Shown one piece after another: positions 21,154 through 30,091 of a stretch of DNA of 64,000 bases (its first letter is position 1; the number at the start of each line of letters is the position of its first letter). The notes below the pieces were generated by a model. That model was not told where the DNA came from. It saw only the letters and a list, made by a program, of their open reading frames with translations, and ran no database searches. The DNA is from Paramyrothecium sp. XJ0827. Taxonomy: Eukaryota; Ascomycota; Sordariomycetes; Hypocreales; Stachybotryaceae. Where the stretch lies: assembly GCA_020881915.1 (NCBI GenBank), contig JAJFPB010000008.1:434001-498000 (forward strand), in the 5' to 3' direction. Made by a program: the position numbers and the translations under genes.

Positions 21154-23838
21154 ATGGCTGGTCCTCCGAGTCCTCCTCCTCCCGATGTCATCGAGCTCCT
21201 GCAACAGCATCGAGAGCAAGACCAACAGCAGAATCCCCAGCTTCACCAGCAACAGTCCAACCAGAACCCCCAGGCTCAACCACAGCTCTCGCCGCAGCCC
21301 CCACAATCGCAGTTTCAGCAGCAGAACATCGCTCGCCAGCCGTCTTTTCGGCAATCACAAGATGGATATGACGAGAAGAACGGAGAGCGATATGCCTTCC
21401 CCACCCTGGATATGAACAACTTGGCCCCTGCTCCCACTGGCAGCGATGACACGAGAACCTTCTCCCCGTCTGGCCAGCGCGCGGATGCCAGCCGACTCAA
21501 CGACGACCTGGAACTCCTCCGTGCCGAGAGGCTCATCTCCAACCAGGAGCATCACTCGGAGCTTCACGGCGCCAAGACGCGGGCCCACGTACCGGAGCCC
21601 GAGGATGCCTTCAACAGCCCAATCCACCAGGATTCCATGACTGTCGAGCGCAAGAAGAACACCAACGCCGCCCTTTACAAGTTCTGGCTGTTCCTGAAGA
21701 AATTCCCCCGCTTCATCCGCTACTTTGTATACTTGATTCCCGGAGGTGCTCTGCTGCTCGTCCCCGTCCTGCTTGGCGCGTACAGGTACCGAGATGGAAG
21801 CAAGGCCGTCGGCGGCATCGGCGGCGTCCACCTGATGTGGTTTGGTGTCTGGCTTGAGATCATCTGGGGCTCTCTCTGGGTGTCGCGAATGGCTACGAGC
21901 CTTTTGCCGCCCCTGTTCCATGGTATTGCCCGCGTGGTAGGCTCTACTAACGCCAAGAAGTGGAGAGACATTGGCCAGCAGATGGAACTCCATACTGCCC
22001 TATTCCTCTGGTTCCTCGCCATCATCATCTCATACAAGCCCATCCTGTACGGCCACCGCGTGCCCGTCCCCGAGGGTCGCGAGGACGATGTCGACGACGA
22101 TTGGATGAACATCATATGGAAGGTCATCATCGCCCTCTTCGTCCTCGCCGCGCTGAACTTTGTCGAGAAGATCATCATTCAGTGGATTGCCACTGCATTC
22201 CACGAGCGCACCTACGCGACCCGTATCGAGAACCACAAGGGCGATGTCAAGCAGCTGGTCCACCTGTTCGAGCACGCCAAGACTCACCTGGAGACGTCTG
22301 ACCCCTTCTGGCAGGGCAGCAACGGCGGTTCCCCGAGCGGCGGCGCCCAAACCCCCATGCGCGTGTTCCACGAAAATGCTCGCAACGTCCTCGGCAAGGT
22401 CGGCTATGTGGCCAACAGGGTCGGAAACGACTTGATCGGTCGCAAGGTCAACGTCAACCATCCCCGCAAGGTCGTCCACGAGCTTCTGCGCAACACGGCT
22501 TCTGCCCATACCTTGGCACGCCTCATCTACCGAAGCCTGGTGCGTCCTGGCGAGGAGAACGTTGGCCTCGACGACATGCTTGCCGCGTTCCCCATCGAAG
22601 AGGAGGCCGCGGCCGCCTTTGGTGTTTTCGATAAGGACTTGAACGGAGATATCTCGATGGAGGAATTCGAGGCTGTGACCAACGAGATCCACCTCGAAAA
22701 GAAGGCCATCGCTGCGTCGCTCAAGGATCTCGACTCGGTCATTAAGAAGCTCGACAAGGTCTTTGTTTTCATCATCGTTGTCATCACTATTATCATCTTC
22801 ATCTCCATCATCTCCGGTTCAGCCGCCGCTGGTCTGGCATCTGCCGGTACGTCCGTTCTTGGTCTGGCATGGATGCTTCAGGCTACGGCACAGGAATTCC
22901 TCCAGTCCATCATTTTCGTCTTTATCAAGCACCCCTTCGACGTTGGCGATCGAGTTACTATTTACGGATCCACCGGTGCGACACTGACCGGCGACGACTA
23001 CTACGTCACCGAGATTTCGCTGCTTTACACGGAATTCAGGAAGATGCAGGGCCACATCGTGCAGGCCCCCAACTCTGTCCTCAACACCCTCTTCATCCTC
23101 AACCAGCGACGATCCAACGGCTTGGCCGACGTGGTGCCGATCATCATGCGCTTCGGAACGCCTGCTGAAATGATTGAGGAGCTCAAGTCCCGCATGCTCG
23201 AATTCGTCAAGTCCAACAAGCGCGACTACCAGGCTGAGATTATCACCGAGATGGTTTCCGTGGACGAGGTGCGGTCTTGCCTCATGAACATGGTTTTCTT
23301 CCACAAGAGCAACTGGCAGAACGAACTCGTCCGCCTGAACCGACACAATAAGTTCGTCACCGAGCTCATGCACCAGATGGTCCTGATCGGTATCCAGCCT
23401 CCCATGCGCGTCGAGCCCGGTGGCAGCCGCGAGAACCCCATGTACTGGGCCAACATGCAGCCTCCCCCGGCCTACGGCAAAGAGACCGAGCACGAATACC
23501 CATCGGCTGCCGAGCCCTTCCACCGACAACGCCGACCTTCAAACTTCAGCGCCCATACGCAGGCAAATGCCTCGACCATTTCTAGCAGTATGGAGTCGAA
23601 CCTCAACACTATCCAAGACGTCTACGGCAGCCGACGAGACCAGGCTCACGCGCAGCGTCTCGCGTCTATCCGTGAGAAGGACCGAGCGGAGAGGCTCGAG
23701 GAAGCGGCATCGGAGGGGCGGGCCAGCTCCTCGGGCATCGCTCGCACCGGGTCCATGGATACGACGCACCAGCGAACTCGCATCTTCGGACGCAGTCGCA
23801 GCAAATCCAAGTCTCAGACGCAAGCCAATATTGTCTAG
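21154..23838 (+). CDS. MscS-type mechanosensitive ion channel with EF-hand (fungal Msy1/Msy2 type)
   Basis: One exon, 894 residues. The N-terminal 80 residues are Gln/Pro-rich and disordered. Membrane segments lie at about residues 188-211 (FVYLIPGGALLLVPVLLGAY), 225-245, 290-308, 325-350 and 530-570. A single EF-hand loop, DKDLNGDISMEEF, starts near residue 491. The MscS pore helix and beta domain follow: SAAAGLASAGTSVLGLAW, then FIKHPFDVGDRVTI and GHIVQAPNSVL. Fission yeast Msy1 and Msy2 share this layout, lie in ER membranes and limit calcium rise during hypo-osmotic shock. The disordered C-terminus is Ser/Arg-rich. Location is inferred from the homologues. Confidence 0.95.
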   Translation: MAGPPSPPPPDVIELLQQHREQDQQQNPQLHQQQSNQNPQAQPQLSPQPPQSQFQQQNIARQPSFRQSQDGYDEKNGERYAFPTLDMNNLAPAPTGSDDTRTFSPSGQRADASRLNDDLELLRAERLISNQEHHSELHGAKTRAHVPEPEDAFNSPIHQDSMTVERKKNTNAALYKFWLFLKKFPRFIRYFVYLIPGGALLLVPVLLGAYRYRDGSKAVGGIGGVHLMWFGVWLEIIWGSLWVSRMATSLLPPLFHGIARVVGSTNAKKWRDIGQQMELHTALFLWFLAIIISYKPILYGHRVPVPEGREDDVDDDWMNIIWKVIIALFVLAALNFVEKIIIQWIATAFHERTYATRIENHKGDVKQLVHLFEHAKTHLETSDPFWQGSNGGSPSGGAQTPMRVFHENARNVLGKVGYVANRVGNDLIGRKVNVNHPRKVVHELLRNTASAHTLARLIYRSLVRPGEENVGLDDMLAAFPIEEEAAAAFGVFDKDLNGDISMEEFEAVTNEIHLEKKAIAASLKDLDSVIKKLDKVFVFIIVVITIIIFISIISGSAAAGLASAGTSVLGLAWMLQATAQEFLQSIIFVFIKHPFDVGDRVTIYGSTGATLTGDDYYVTEISLLYTEFRKMQGHIVQAPNSVLNTLFILNQRRSNGLADVVPIIMRFGTPAEMIEELKSRMLEFVKSNKRDYQAEIITEMVSVDEVRSCLMNMVFFHKSNWQNELVRLNRHNKFVTELMHQMVLIGIQPPMRVEPGGSRENPMYWANMQPPPAYGKETEHEYPSAAEPFHRQRRPSNFSAHTQANASTISSSMESNLNTIQDVYGSRRDQAHAQRLASIREKDRAERLEEAASEGRASSSGIARTGSMDTTHQRTRIFGRSRSKSKSQTQANIV

Positions 23839-24889
23839 ATGCGAAGAACACTTTTCTGCTTTTAGAATTGTATTTATTGACATTTGCCAACTTATCTTGG
23901 CCTCACTGGAGGTTGGCTTCTTGTGCCTTCCGGCAAAACGTTTCTGCCACACTGATGCTGAAACACCTTTCCTTTTATCAATTTCATAGCCATAAGGGCA
24001 ACCGGCGCGGGTTTCGATTTACATGATCCACACACTCTCCTTGTTATGACGAGCAGTAAGAGTATGAAGCGAATGAGAACGAACAGATAGAGAAGAAATC
24101 AGGCTGAATAGATCTAGAGGAGGATTACGATCGATTGCGAAGATCAGTAGCTAGCAAGTGGGATCTAATTAATAGAGACTCATAGGTGAGGTAGCAACTC
24201 ATATTTCTGACACAAGTTTGGTTGCCCGTGACTGGATGATGGATTGACTTTCGGGTACCTTATTTATCACTGACTGGAGCTCCGAAAATAGCAACAGGGG
24301 TCCAAGACGCCCAAAGCTTCAAAACCCCACCACCCCCAGCTTCTGGTGTCGTTGACATCTCCAACGCAACGACTCGGCTTAGAGTGTATCTGTCTCGCCC
24401 CATCGACTTGCGGTCACTGACAGCCACGTGGACGCGATCTACCACTTACAGCAATGCGTGTACCAAAGGAACCTGCTGTGCGACCGTTTTTGCCGCGAGG
24501 GGTCGTGAAGAGCATGCCCAAACGGCCCAAAATGCGCCTAGCAGCGATGCGGCTGAGCTCTAGTAACGCCACCATTGGACACTTACATGGTCGGGGCTGA
24601 TTTTGCGGACATGTTCCTCACCAGGGTGTACGTGAGGCCCGAGAGGAGATTCTCGACTCTACTGTCCATCCTTCACATCTGTTAAAACTGGTGTAGGACT
24701 CCTAGTATCGAGTAATCGTTCGCTTCGACGTGGCTTGCGGCTTTCAGACGCCTGCAGCCGTATTGAGCCTGGACTATCGGACGCCGACTACGATCTGTCA
24801 GTTTTGACCGAGGGAAGCTGCCTGTACCTCGGAGCGATAGGTCACCACGGTGGTTACAAACCACTGAACAGAAGCGTCAGTGGCCAACG
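23839..24889. other. Intergenic region
   Basis: About 1.05 kb between two plus-strand genes, holding the channel 3' UTR and the promoter of the WW/polyQ gene. No supported coding frame. Confidence 0.5.
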
Positions 24890-27800
24890 ATGGGTGCCTT
24901 ACCGGAAGGCTGGGAGTCGGATTACGACGGGACGAGATGGTTCTACACGTACAGACCCACAGGTCATATCCAATACCATTTCCCTAGCGAAGGCGACGAG
25001 TTCCCCGATTTTGTCGATGCCTTTGCTCCGGTGCCTGTCTTGGCTCCAGAGGAGCGACTCGAATCTCGCCGGCAGACGACGGCCACCGGAGGCGACAAGA
25101 CCTCTACTGGCAGCGATGGCCCCAAGACTCGCATGTCGGCATCGGCGCGGCCGGTGGATGAGATTTGGGACGGAGAGGGTGAAGCAGAAGCCGATGGCAA
25201 GACAGCTTTTCAGCCCGAGAGCTTCATGTACCTCGGGCCAGGTGCGTATGCCGACGTAAGCCCGTTGGTAGAGGAGGAGGATGAGGTGGCCAAGAGGGTG
25301 GTGGTAGGTCCGACAACAGGCGAGGCGGATTCCAAGGCAATCAGCCCCGTTGTGAGCCAGATGCCAACGCCCAAGGTCACGGAGAGCAAACCTGCCGCGG
25401 CAGCTCAACCGGACTCTGACAGAGCCGACGACCCTGTCCCACAACCGAGTGATGTCAAATCAGAGCAAGCTGCTACTGACGAAACTCTTAAAGTTGAGGA
25501 CGTAAAGTCGTTAACTCCAGCCACGACAACAGCCCCTGCAACCACGACGTCCATCCCTGCCATGATTGATGGCCGCGAAATACCACACGAGCTTCCTGTA
25601 GCAGAACCTCGTTTCGATCCGGTGGGGATTGTGGCCGAGATGGCGACGGAACACACGGCGGCGGCCTACGTCGAGATCCACCCGGATCCAGTAGAGATGG
25701 GAGACAACTTGGTACTGGCGCCGATCGAGACGGCAGCACCCCTGGGCATCGCAGAGCTCCCAGAGAAGAGCAGCCCCGTGGAGAAGATCCTCGGGAGCGA
25801 TGAGGCATCTCTGTTAACTGCGCAGAAACGGCAGAGCCAACAGTCCAAGACGGAAGAGGGCGAAGAAAAGCCGCACGCTGAAGAAACAACTCCTTCCAAG
25901 GCTCCCGAAGATACAGTTGCGGTCATCACACCATCGCTCCAGCCAAAGGAGGACACCAACGCTGGACAGGCTCAGTTGGACACTACATCCACCAAGAAAT
26001 ATGCCTACCTGGCAGCACCGTCGGTACGCTTGTCCGGGCGGAAACCTATTGCTCCGCAGCAGCAGCCCGCCACGCCACGGCCAGACAGCGAGCTTCACGA
26101 TTCGCCTCCCAAGGAAGAGAACTCAGCCGCCCTGTCCCACGTCCCGTCCATCTTGAAACCCGTGAGGCATGCTCTGTACAAGGAATCCGAAAGTACTAGC
26201 GACGAGCAACAACAGCAGCAGCAGCAGGGGATTGCCAAGCACCCGTCAGTCCTGCAGCCTGCTCGAGGGAGGGCTCTATCGCAGCCACTCCAGCAGGTTA
26301 TGATGGCAGGCACTGAACAACATCAGCCAGCTGTGGTACCCCCATCGCAGCTCCAAGCACAGCCGGTTCCACCGCACACACTTCAGTTACAATTGCCACC
26401 ACAGGCTGTTCAGCAACAAGTCCCTCCTCAACAACCTCCGCAGCCTCAGCAATATCTGCCAACCCAGCAGCAGCAGCAGCCCGCTCAACCTTACCCCGTA
26501 CAGCAGCGGCCTACATTTCAGCAAAACACCCAGCAATATGCTCCTCAGCAGCCTGCTCAGCAGCATCAGCTTCGACAGCCATATCTGCCTCAGCAAGGTC
26601 TTCACCAGCAGCCTCAGTCCAATGGACAACAACGACCTCTTTACCAGCAGCCCAACCAACAGCAACCTATCCGGCAACCCATTCAACAACCCACCCAGCA
26701 GCCTACTCAGCAGCAAATTCCACCGCAAAATGCACAGCAACAGCCGCGACAGCAACATCTGCCTCTGCAGCAGCAGGTATTTCACCAGCAAACTCAGCCA
26801 CAGGGGCAGCAACGACCTCCCCTTCAGCAATACCCTCCGCAGCAGGCTCCTCAGCAGTATCCCGGGCAGTATCGGCCTCTACAACGTCACCCCCTACAAC
26901 AAAACCCCGTCCAACAGCAGTTTCCGCAGAGCCGCACTCCTATGCAATACCCATCTCAGCCAGGACCCGGCCAGCCGCAAGCACCTATCCAACAGCCATC
27001 AGGGCAACAAGCTCCATTGCAACATGGTTCACAGCAACCCCTTCAGCAGCACTTCCCACAGCAGCATCAACAGCCGCAACATGCAAAGCTTGCGCAGCCT
27101 CAAGTGAACCCCCCAGTCCAGCAACAACAACCGCTGCAACACCAAATCCCACGACCCGACGTTCATCGAACGGCCACAGAGCCTGCACAACCCGTGAGTC
27201 AGGCTATGTCTTTGCAGGGAAATCAACAACATCTGCTCAGACCGGCCACCGTTATGCCCGCATTGAATTACCAGCCGCAGCTCCTGCCTGAGCAGAGAAC
27301 CGCGGGAACACCATCAAACTTTGTGCCACACGCTTCTCCATCTCCACAACCCAGACTTGATGGTACAGGTTCGGTGCCGGCCCAGACATCTGCACTAAAC
27401 CCTCCTTATCCTCTGTCAGACCAACCGCCGCAGTTCTCCAGAGCTTCAGCAGGAGGAGCCGAAATTCGAGCTAACGGCCAGCATCTCAGCAGCACGCAAG
27501 GTCCAGGACCGGTCCAACAAGGCTCGCCGTATACGGCATACTCGCCTCAGAGCTCCGGGTCCCAGGCGGCACCTTACAATCCTGTTGGCAATGTTAGTCA
27601 GGTGTCTATCTCGCCGCCTAGTTCAGTACAGTCACCTGGAGCTTCCCTTCCGACTCCTTCGCCTCTGTCACAGGCGCCAGGGTCTCCGCCGCACATCCAA
27701 TATACTGCCCCTACATCGAGGAAGCCCCTTGCGAGGTCAGCCTCTGTATCTGGTCCACCGCCAGCGAGTGCGAGCCCTGCTGAAACATATTCGTCCCCTA

Positions 27801-29611
27801 CCCAAGAAAGACAACTTTCTACTGCTACAGCAATCTCTGGAACGTCGCCCAACCACTCGCCGCAAAACGCTGTCTCGCCGAACTCAACTCAACAGCAATA
27901 CTTTCCGACCATAAATAATGAGGCAGGCCCAAATGCGTTGACCAGCTCACCTAGTGTACGCAGAACACCCGTTGGGCAGGCCCGCAACGTCTCTAAGAGG
28001 CATTCCTTACCGGCACAGCAGGCTGTAGAGACGACGAACCATATGCAAGCCCCCTACTTGCAGACAAACTCGAACGTTGAAACCAAAACGCCAGGAGTAA
28101 ATGCAACGAACGTTGCCCCTGGTAGCCAACATCCACAGCCCCAGATAACGCAACCGTCCACTCCGGAGCAGGCATTGAATCGAATTGAAGAGCGGGAGGA
28201 ACCTGCAATTCCGCGAGACACCAGCCCACTCTCCACCATCTCTGGGTACCACACGAGGCGCCATTCTGATGTATCAAGCATACAGCCGGTGACGCAGGGA
28301 CAAAACGCAAGCGTTGGGTCTGCATCTCATCCAGCTCCAACCCCCGGACCAGTCCTTTCCAACGAGCCTGTCCAAGGGCACAACCCGGCAATGCAGCCGT
28401 CCAACCAGACCCCCACGCAGTTGACAGCCCAGCAGCCGAGCTGGGGAGCTGCTCAAGGCCAACAGAATCAAGCTCCTCTCAACGGACAGCTTTTGCAGTG
28501 GGAACAGGCGAGACCACAAGCCCCGGCGACTCAGAACCCAGGAGCTTCACCGACAACTGGGCAACCAGGAACGCATGAGTGGATGTCGTCGCAAGGACTG
28601 ACGCCGATGGGCCAGCTACGACCGCTTCAGAAGCAGTCGACCTGGACAAATTACATGTCGCCTTCAAAAATACAAGGCTTGAAACCTACCAAAGCATCTG
28701 CACAGGCGGCTATGAATTCCATAAAACCTGGGCTGACGTCGGCCCAAGCGTACATGGAGAGCAATCTGAAGCCGGGAATGGCCTCGGCGCAGACCGCAAT
28801 CACCAACTTTGCGGGCAAGAGCAAGGACAAATTCACAAAGCTTCGCAAGAATCCCAAGGGGGGTTACGATGTTCCGGCGCCGCAACAGACTGCCGTGCCT
28901 GTCGCAGTGAACGGGATGCCTTCAAGCCCAGACCTGCACAGGCCGGGGCAACCAGGTTTGACTGCTGAAGCTCAAGCTCAAGCTCAAGCTGTTGCACAGC
29001 AGGGCCAACCAGTCGCACAACAGCAGTATTCTCAGCAGTCACCGCAACAATACCAGCAAATGCAGCAGCAGCAGCAGCAACCACCGCAACAATATCAGCA
29101 GCCGCAGCCGCAGCCGCAGCAGCCGCAGTACCCCCAGCAGTATCAGCAGCAACCACAACAGCTCGAACAGCCACAACAGTATCAACAGTATCAGCAACAA
29201 TATCCACAGCAATATCAGCAGCAACCACCGCAACAATATCAGCAGCCGCAGCAGCAGCAGCAGCCGCATGGCCATCCAACTCAGCCATCGAACATGTCGG
29301 GCCCAATGCAGCACACGCAGTCACAGCCACAGTATCCGCAGTATCAGAACAGTTACACCGGACAGGCAGCGTACGCCCCATCTCAAGCCTACCAAGGTCC
29401 ACCAGTACCTACTCAGTCACTGGGTGCACAAACTCATCAAGGCCCGTCCCCCCAACAGGGAGCTCAGAATTCCCAGCCTACGGCTCCAGCAACCAAAACT
29501 AGCGACTCTGTGACTAGTTTTGTAACATCTGCTGAGATGCAGAAAATAGTTGTCAAGGGCGCGACCAAAGGTTTCTTCAAGGGAATAGCCTCCTCTCTCG
29601 GTGGTCTCTAG
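24890..29611 (+). CDS. Very large Gln/Pro-rich disordered protein with N-terminal WW-like domain
   Basis: One intronless frame of 1573 residues. Residues 1-40 form a WW-like domain (LPEGWESDYDGTRWFYTYRP, then GHIQYHFPSEGDEFP). The first Trp and the aromatic strand are present, but the second Trp is replaced by Phe. Residues about 40-430 are acidic and Pro/Thr-rich. Residues about 434-785 and 1357-1470 are dominated by Gln and Pro, with many PQQ and QQY units. A conserved-looking C-terminal part contains three related Ala/Met/Ser-Lys-Pro-Gly units (SIKPGLTSAQAYMESNLKPG) and ends in a short hydrophobic segment (IVVKGATKGFFKGIASSLGGL). Composition is prion-like. Function is unknown; WW domains bind Pro-rich ligands, so self-association is conceivable. 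Confidence 0.85.
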   Translation: MGALPEGWESDYDGTRWFYTYRPTGHIQYHFPSEGDEFPDFVDAFAPVPVLAPEERLESRRQTTATGGDKTSTGSDGPKTRMSASARPVDEIWDGEGEAEADGKTAFQPESFMYLGPGAYADVSPLVEEEDEVAKRVVVGPTTGEADSKAISPVVSQMPTPKVTESKPAAAAQPDSDRADDPVPQPSDVKSEQAATDETLKVEDVKSLTPATTTAPATTTSIPAMIDGREIPHELPVAEPRFDPVGIVAEMATEHTAAAYVEIHPDPVEMGDNLVLAPIETAAPLGIAELPEKSSPVEKILGSDEASLLTAQKRQSQQSKTEEGEEKPHAEETTPSKAPEDTVAVITPSLQPKEDTNAGQAQLDTTSTKKYAYLAAPSVRLSGRKPIAPQQQPATPRPDSELHDSPPKEENSAALSHVPSILKPVRHALYKESESTSDEQQQQQQQGIAKHPSVLQPARGRALSQPLQQVMMAGTEQHQPAVVPPSQLQAQPVPPHTLQLQLPPQAVQQQVPPQQPPQPQQYLPTQQQQQPAQPYPVQQRPTFQQNTQQYAPQQPAQQHQLRQPYLPQQGLHQQPQSNGQQRPLYQQPNQQQPIRQPIQQPTQQPTQQQIPPQNAQQQPRQQHLPLQQQVFHQQTQPQGQQRPPLQQYPPQQAPQQYPGQYRPLQRHPLQQNPVQQQFPQSRTPMQYPSQPGPGQPQAPIQQPSGQQAPLQHGSQQPLQQHFPQQHQQPQHAKLAQPQVNPPVQQQQPLQHQIPRPDVHRTATEPAQPVSQAMSLQGNQQHLLRPATVMPALNYQPQLLPEQRTAGTPSNFVPHASPSPQPRLDGTGSVPAQTSALNPPYPLSDQPPQFSRASAGGAEIRANGQHLSSTQGPGPVQQGSPYTAYSPQSSGSQAAPYNPVGNVSQVSISPPSSVQSPGASLPTPSPLSQAPGSPPHIQYTAPTSRKPLARSASVSGPPPASASPAETYSSPTQERQLSTATAISGTSPNHSPQNAVSPNSTQQQYFPTINNEAGPNALTSSPSVRRTPVGQARNVSKRHSLPAQQAVETTNHMQAPYLQTNSNVETKTPGVNATNVAPGSQHPQPQITQPSTPEQALNRIEEREEPAIPRDTSPLSTISGYHTRRHSDVSSIQPVTQGQNASVGSASHPAPTPGPVLSNEPVQGHNPAMQPSNQTPTQLTAQQPSWGAAQGQQNQAPLNGQLLQWEQARPQAPATQNPGASPTTGQPGTHEWMSSQGLTPMGQLRPLQKQSTWTNYMSPSKIQGLKPTKASAQAAMNSIKPGLTSAQAYMESNLKPGMASAQTAITNFAGKSKDKFTKLRKNPKGGYDVPAPQQTAVPVAVNGMPSSPDLHRPGQPGLTAEAQAQAQAVAQQGQPVAQQQYSQQSPQQYQQMQQQQQQPPQQYQQPQPQPQQPQYPQQYQQQPQQLEQPQQYQQYQQQYPQQYQQQPPQQYQQPQQQQQPHGHPTQPSNMSGPMQHTQSQPQYPQYQNSYTGQAAYAPSQAYQGPPVPTQSLGAQTHQGPSPQQGAQNSQPTAPATKTSDSVTSFVTSAEMQKIVVKGATKGFFKGIASSLGGL
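26203..26926 (+). repeat. CAG/CAA-rich low-complexity coding tract 1
   Basis: Interspersed CAG and CAA triplets with Pro codons encode dense Gln/Pro. The longest pure Gln run is near 26208-26228. CAG and CAA are mixed, which limits slippage compared with pure repeats. Confidence 0.75.
28963..29275 (+). repeat. CAG/CAA-rich low-complexity coding tract 2
   Basis: Starts with tandem GCT-CAA (Ala-Gln) units at about 28966-28990 and continues with CAG/CAA runs and repeated CAA-TAT-CAG (Gln-Tyr-Gln) units. All remain in frame with the WW/polyQ gene. Confidence 0.75.
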
Positions 29612-30091
29612 TCGCCGGAACAGTGTGGTAACGGTATGATTCGACTCTATGACTAGAACCTTTGCTAGTGGGGAATTTCACGGTTTTTAGGTGGCAAAGA
29701 GGTGAACAGTGTTTGAAATGAATGAATGACGAAGGAGTTAAATGGTGGAACGCGTTCTCATGGCATGGATTTTATGTCAGCGAGCCAGGAATGGGACTGA
29801 CTGACTTTGGATGTGTACCGCACGAAACGTCAATCGTTAAGGCTCGCCTAAACCACATAGACTGTAAAGATGACATAAAACCAAGCACCACGAGCTGATG
29901 TCTAGCTGTACGGTGTGTGAATTGCGGAGGCTACCTTATCCTCTGTACGCGCTGCTGGGTCCACACGTGACCACGTGTTGGGGCGCGCTTTTGTTAGAGT
30001 TTCTCAATTCGGCTGGGTGTGTCCCTGGTCGCATGGTTACCCATCGAGAAAGCTTTCCCAGACCGCATCAAGATGCGTACAGCCCAGCCTC
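29612..30091. other. Intergenic region upstream of the checkpoint gene
   Basis: 480 bp containing the 3' UTR of the polyQ gene and a short promoter with paired CACGTG sites (separate entry). No supported gene. Confidence 0.5.
29963..29978. promoter_or_regulatory. Inverted pair of CACGTG (E-box) sites
   Basis: ACACGTG and CACGTGT face each other across a 2-bp spacer, 114 bp upstream of the checkpoint-gene ATG. CACGTG is bound by bHLH factors in fungi (Cbf1, Pho4 and SREBP types). Function here is inferred from position only. Confidence 0.4.

Noticed and set aside
22819..23529. 236-codon minus-strand frame inside the MscS-type gene
   Set aside because: Same antisense effect; low-complexity His/Asp/Val/Gly/Leu composition, and the plus-strand protein is unmistakable.
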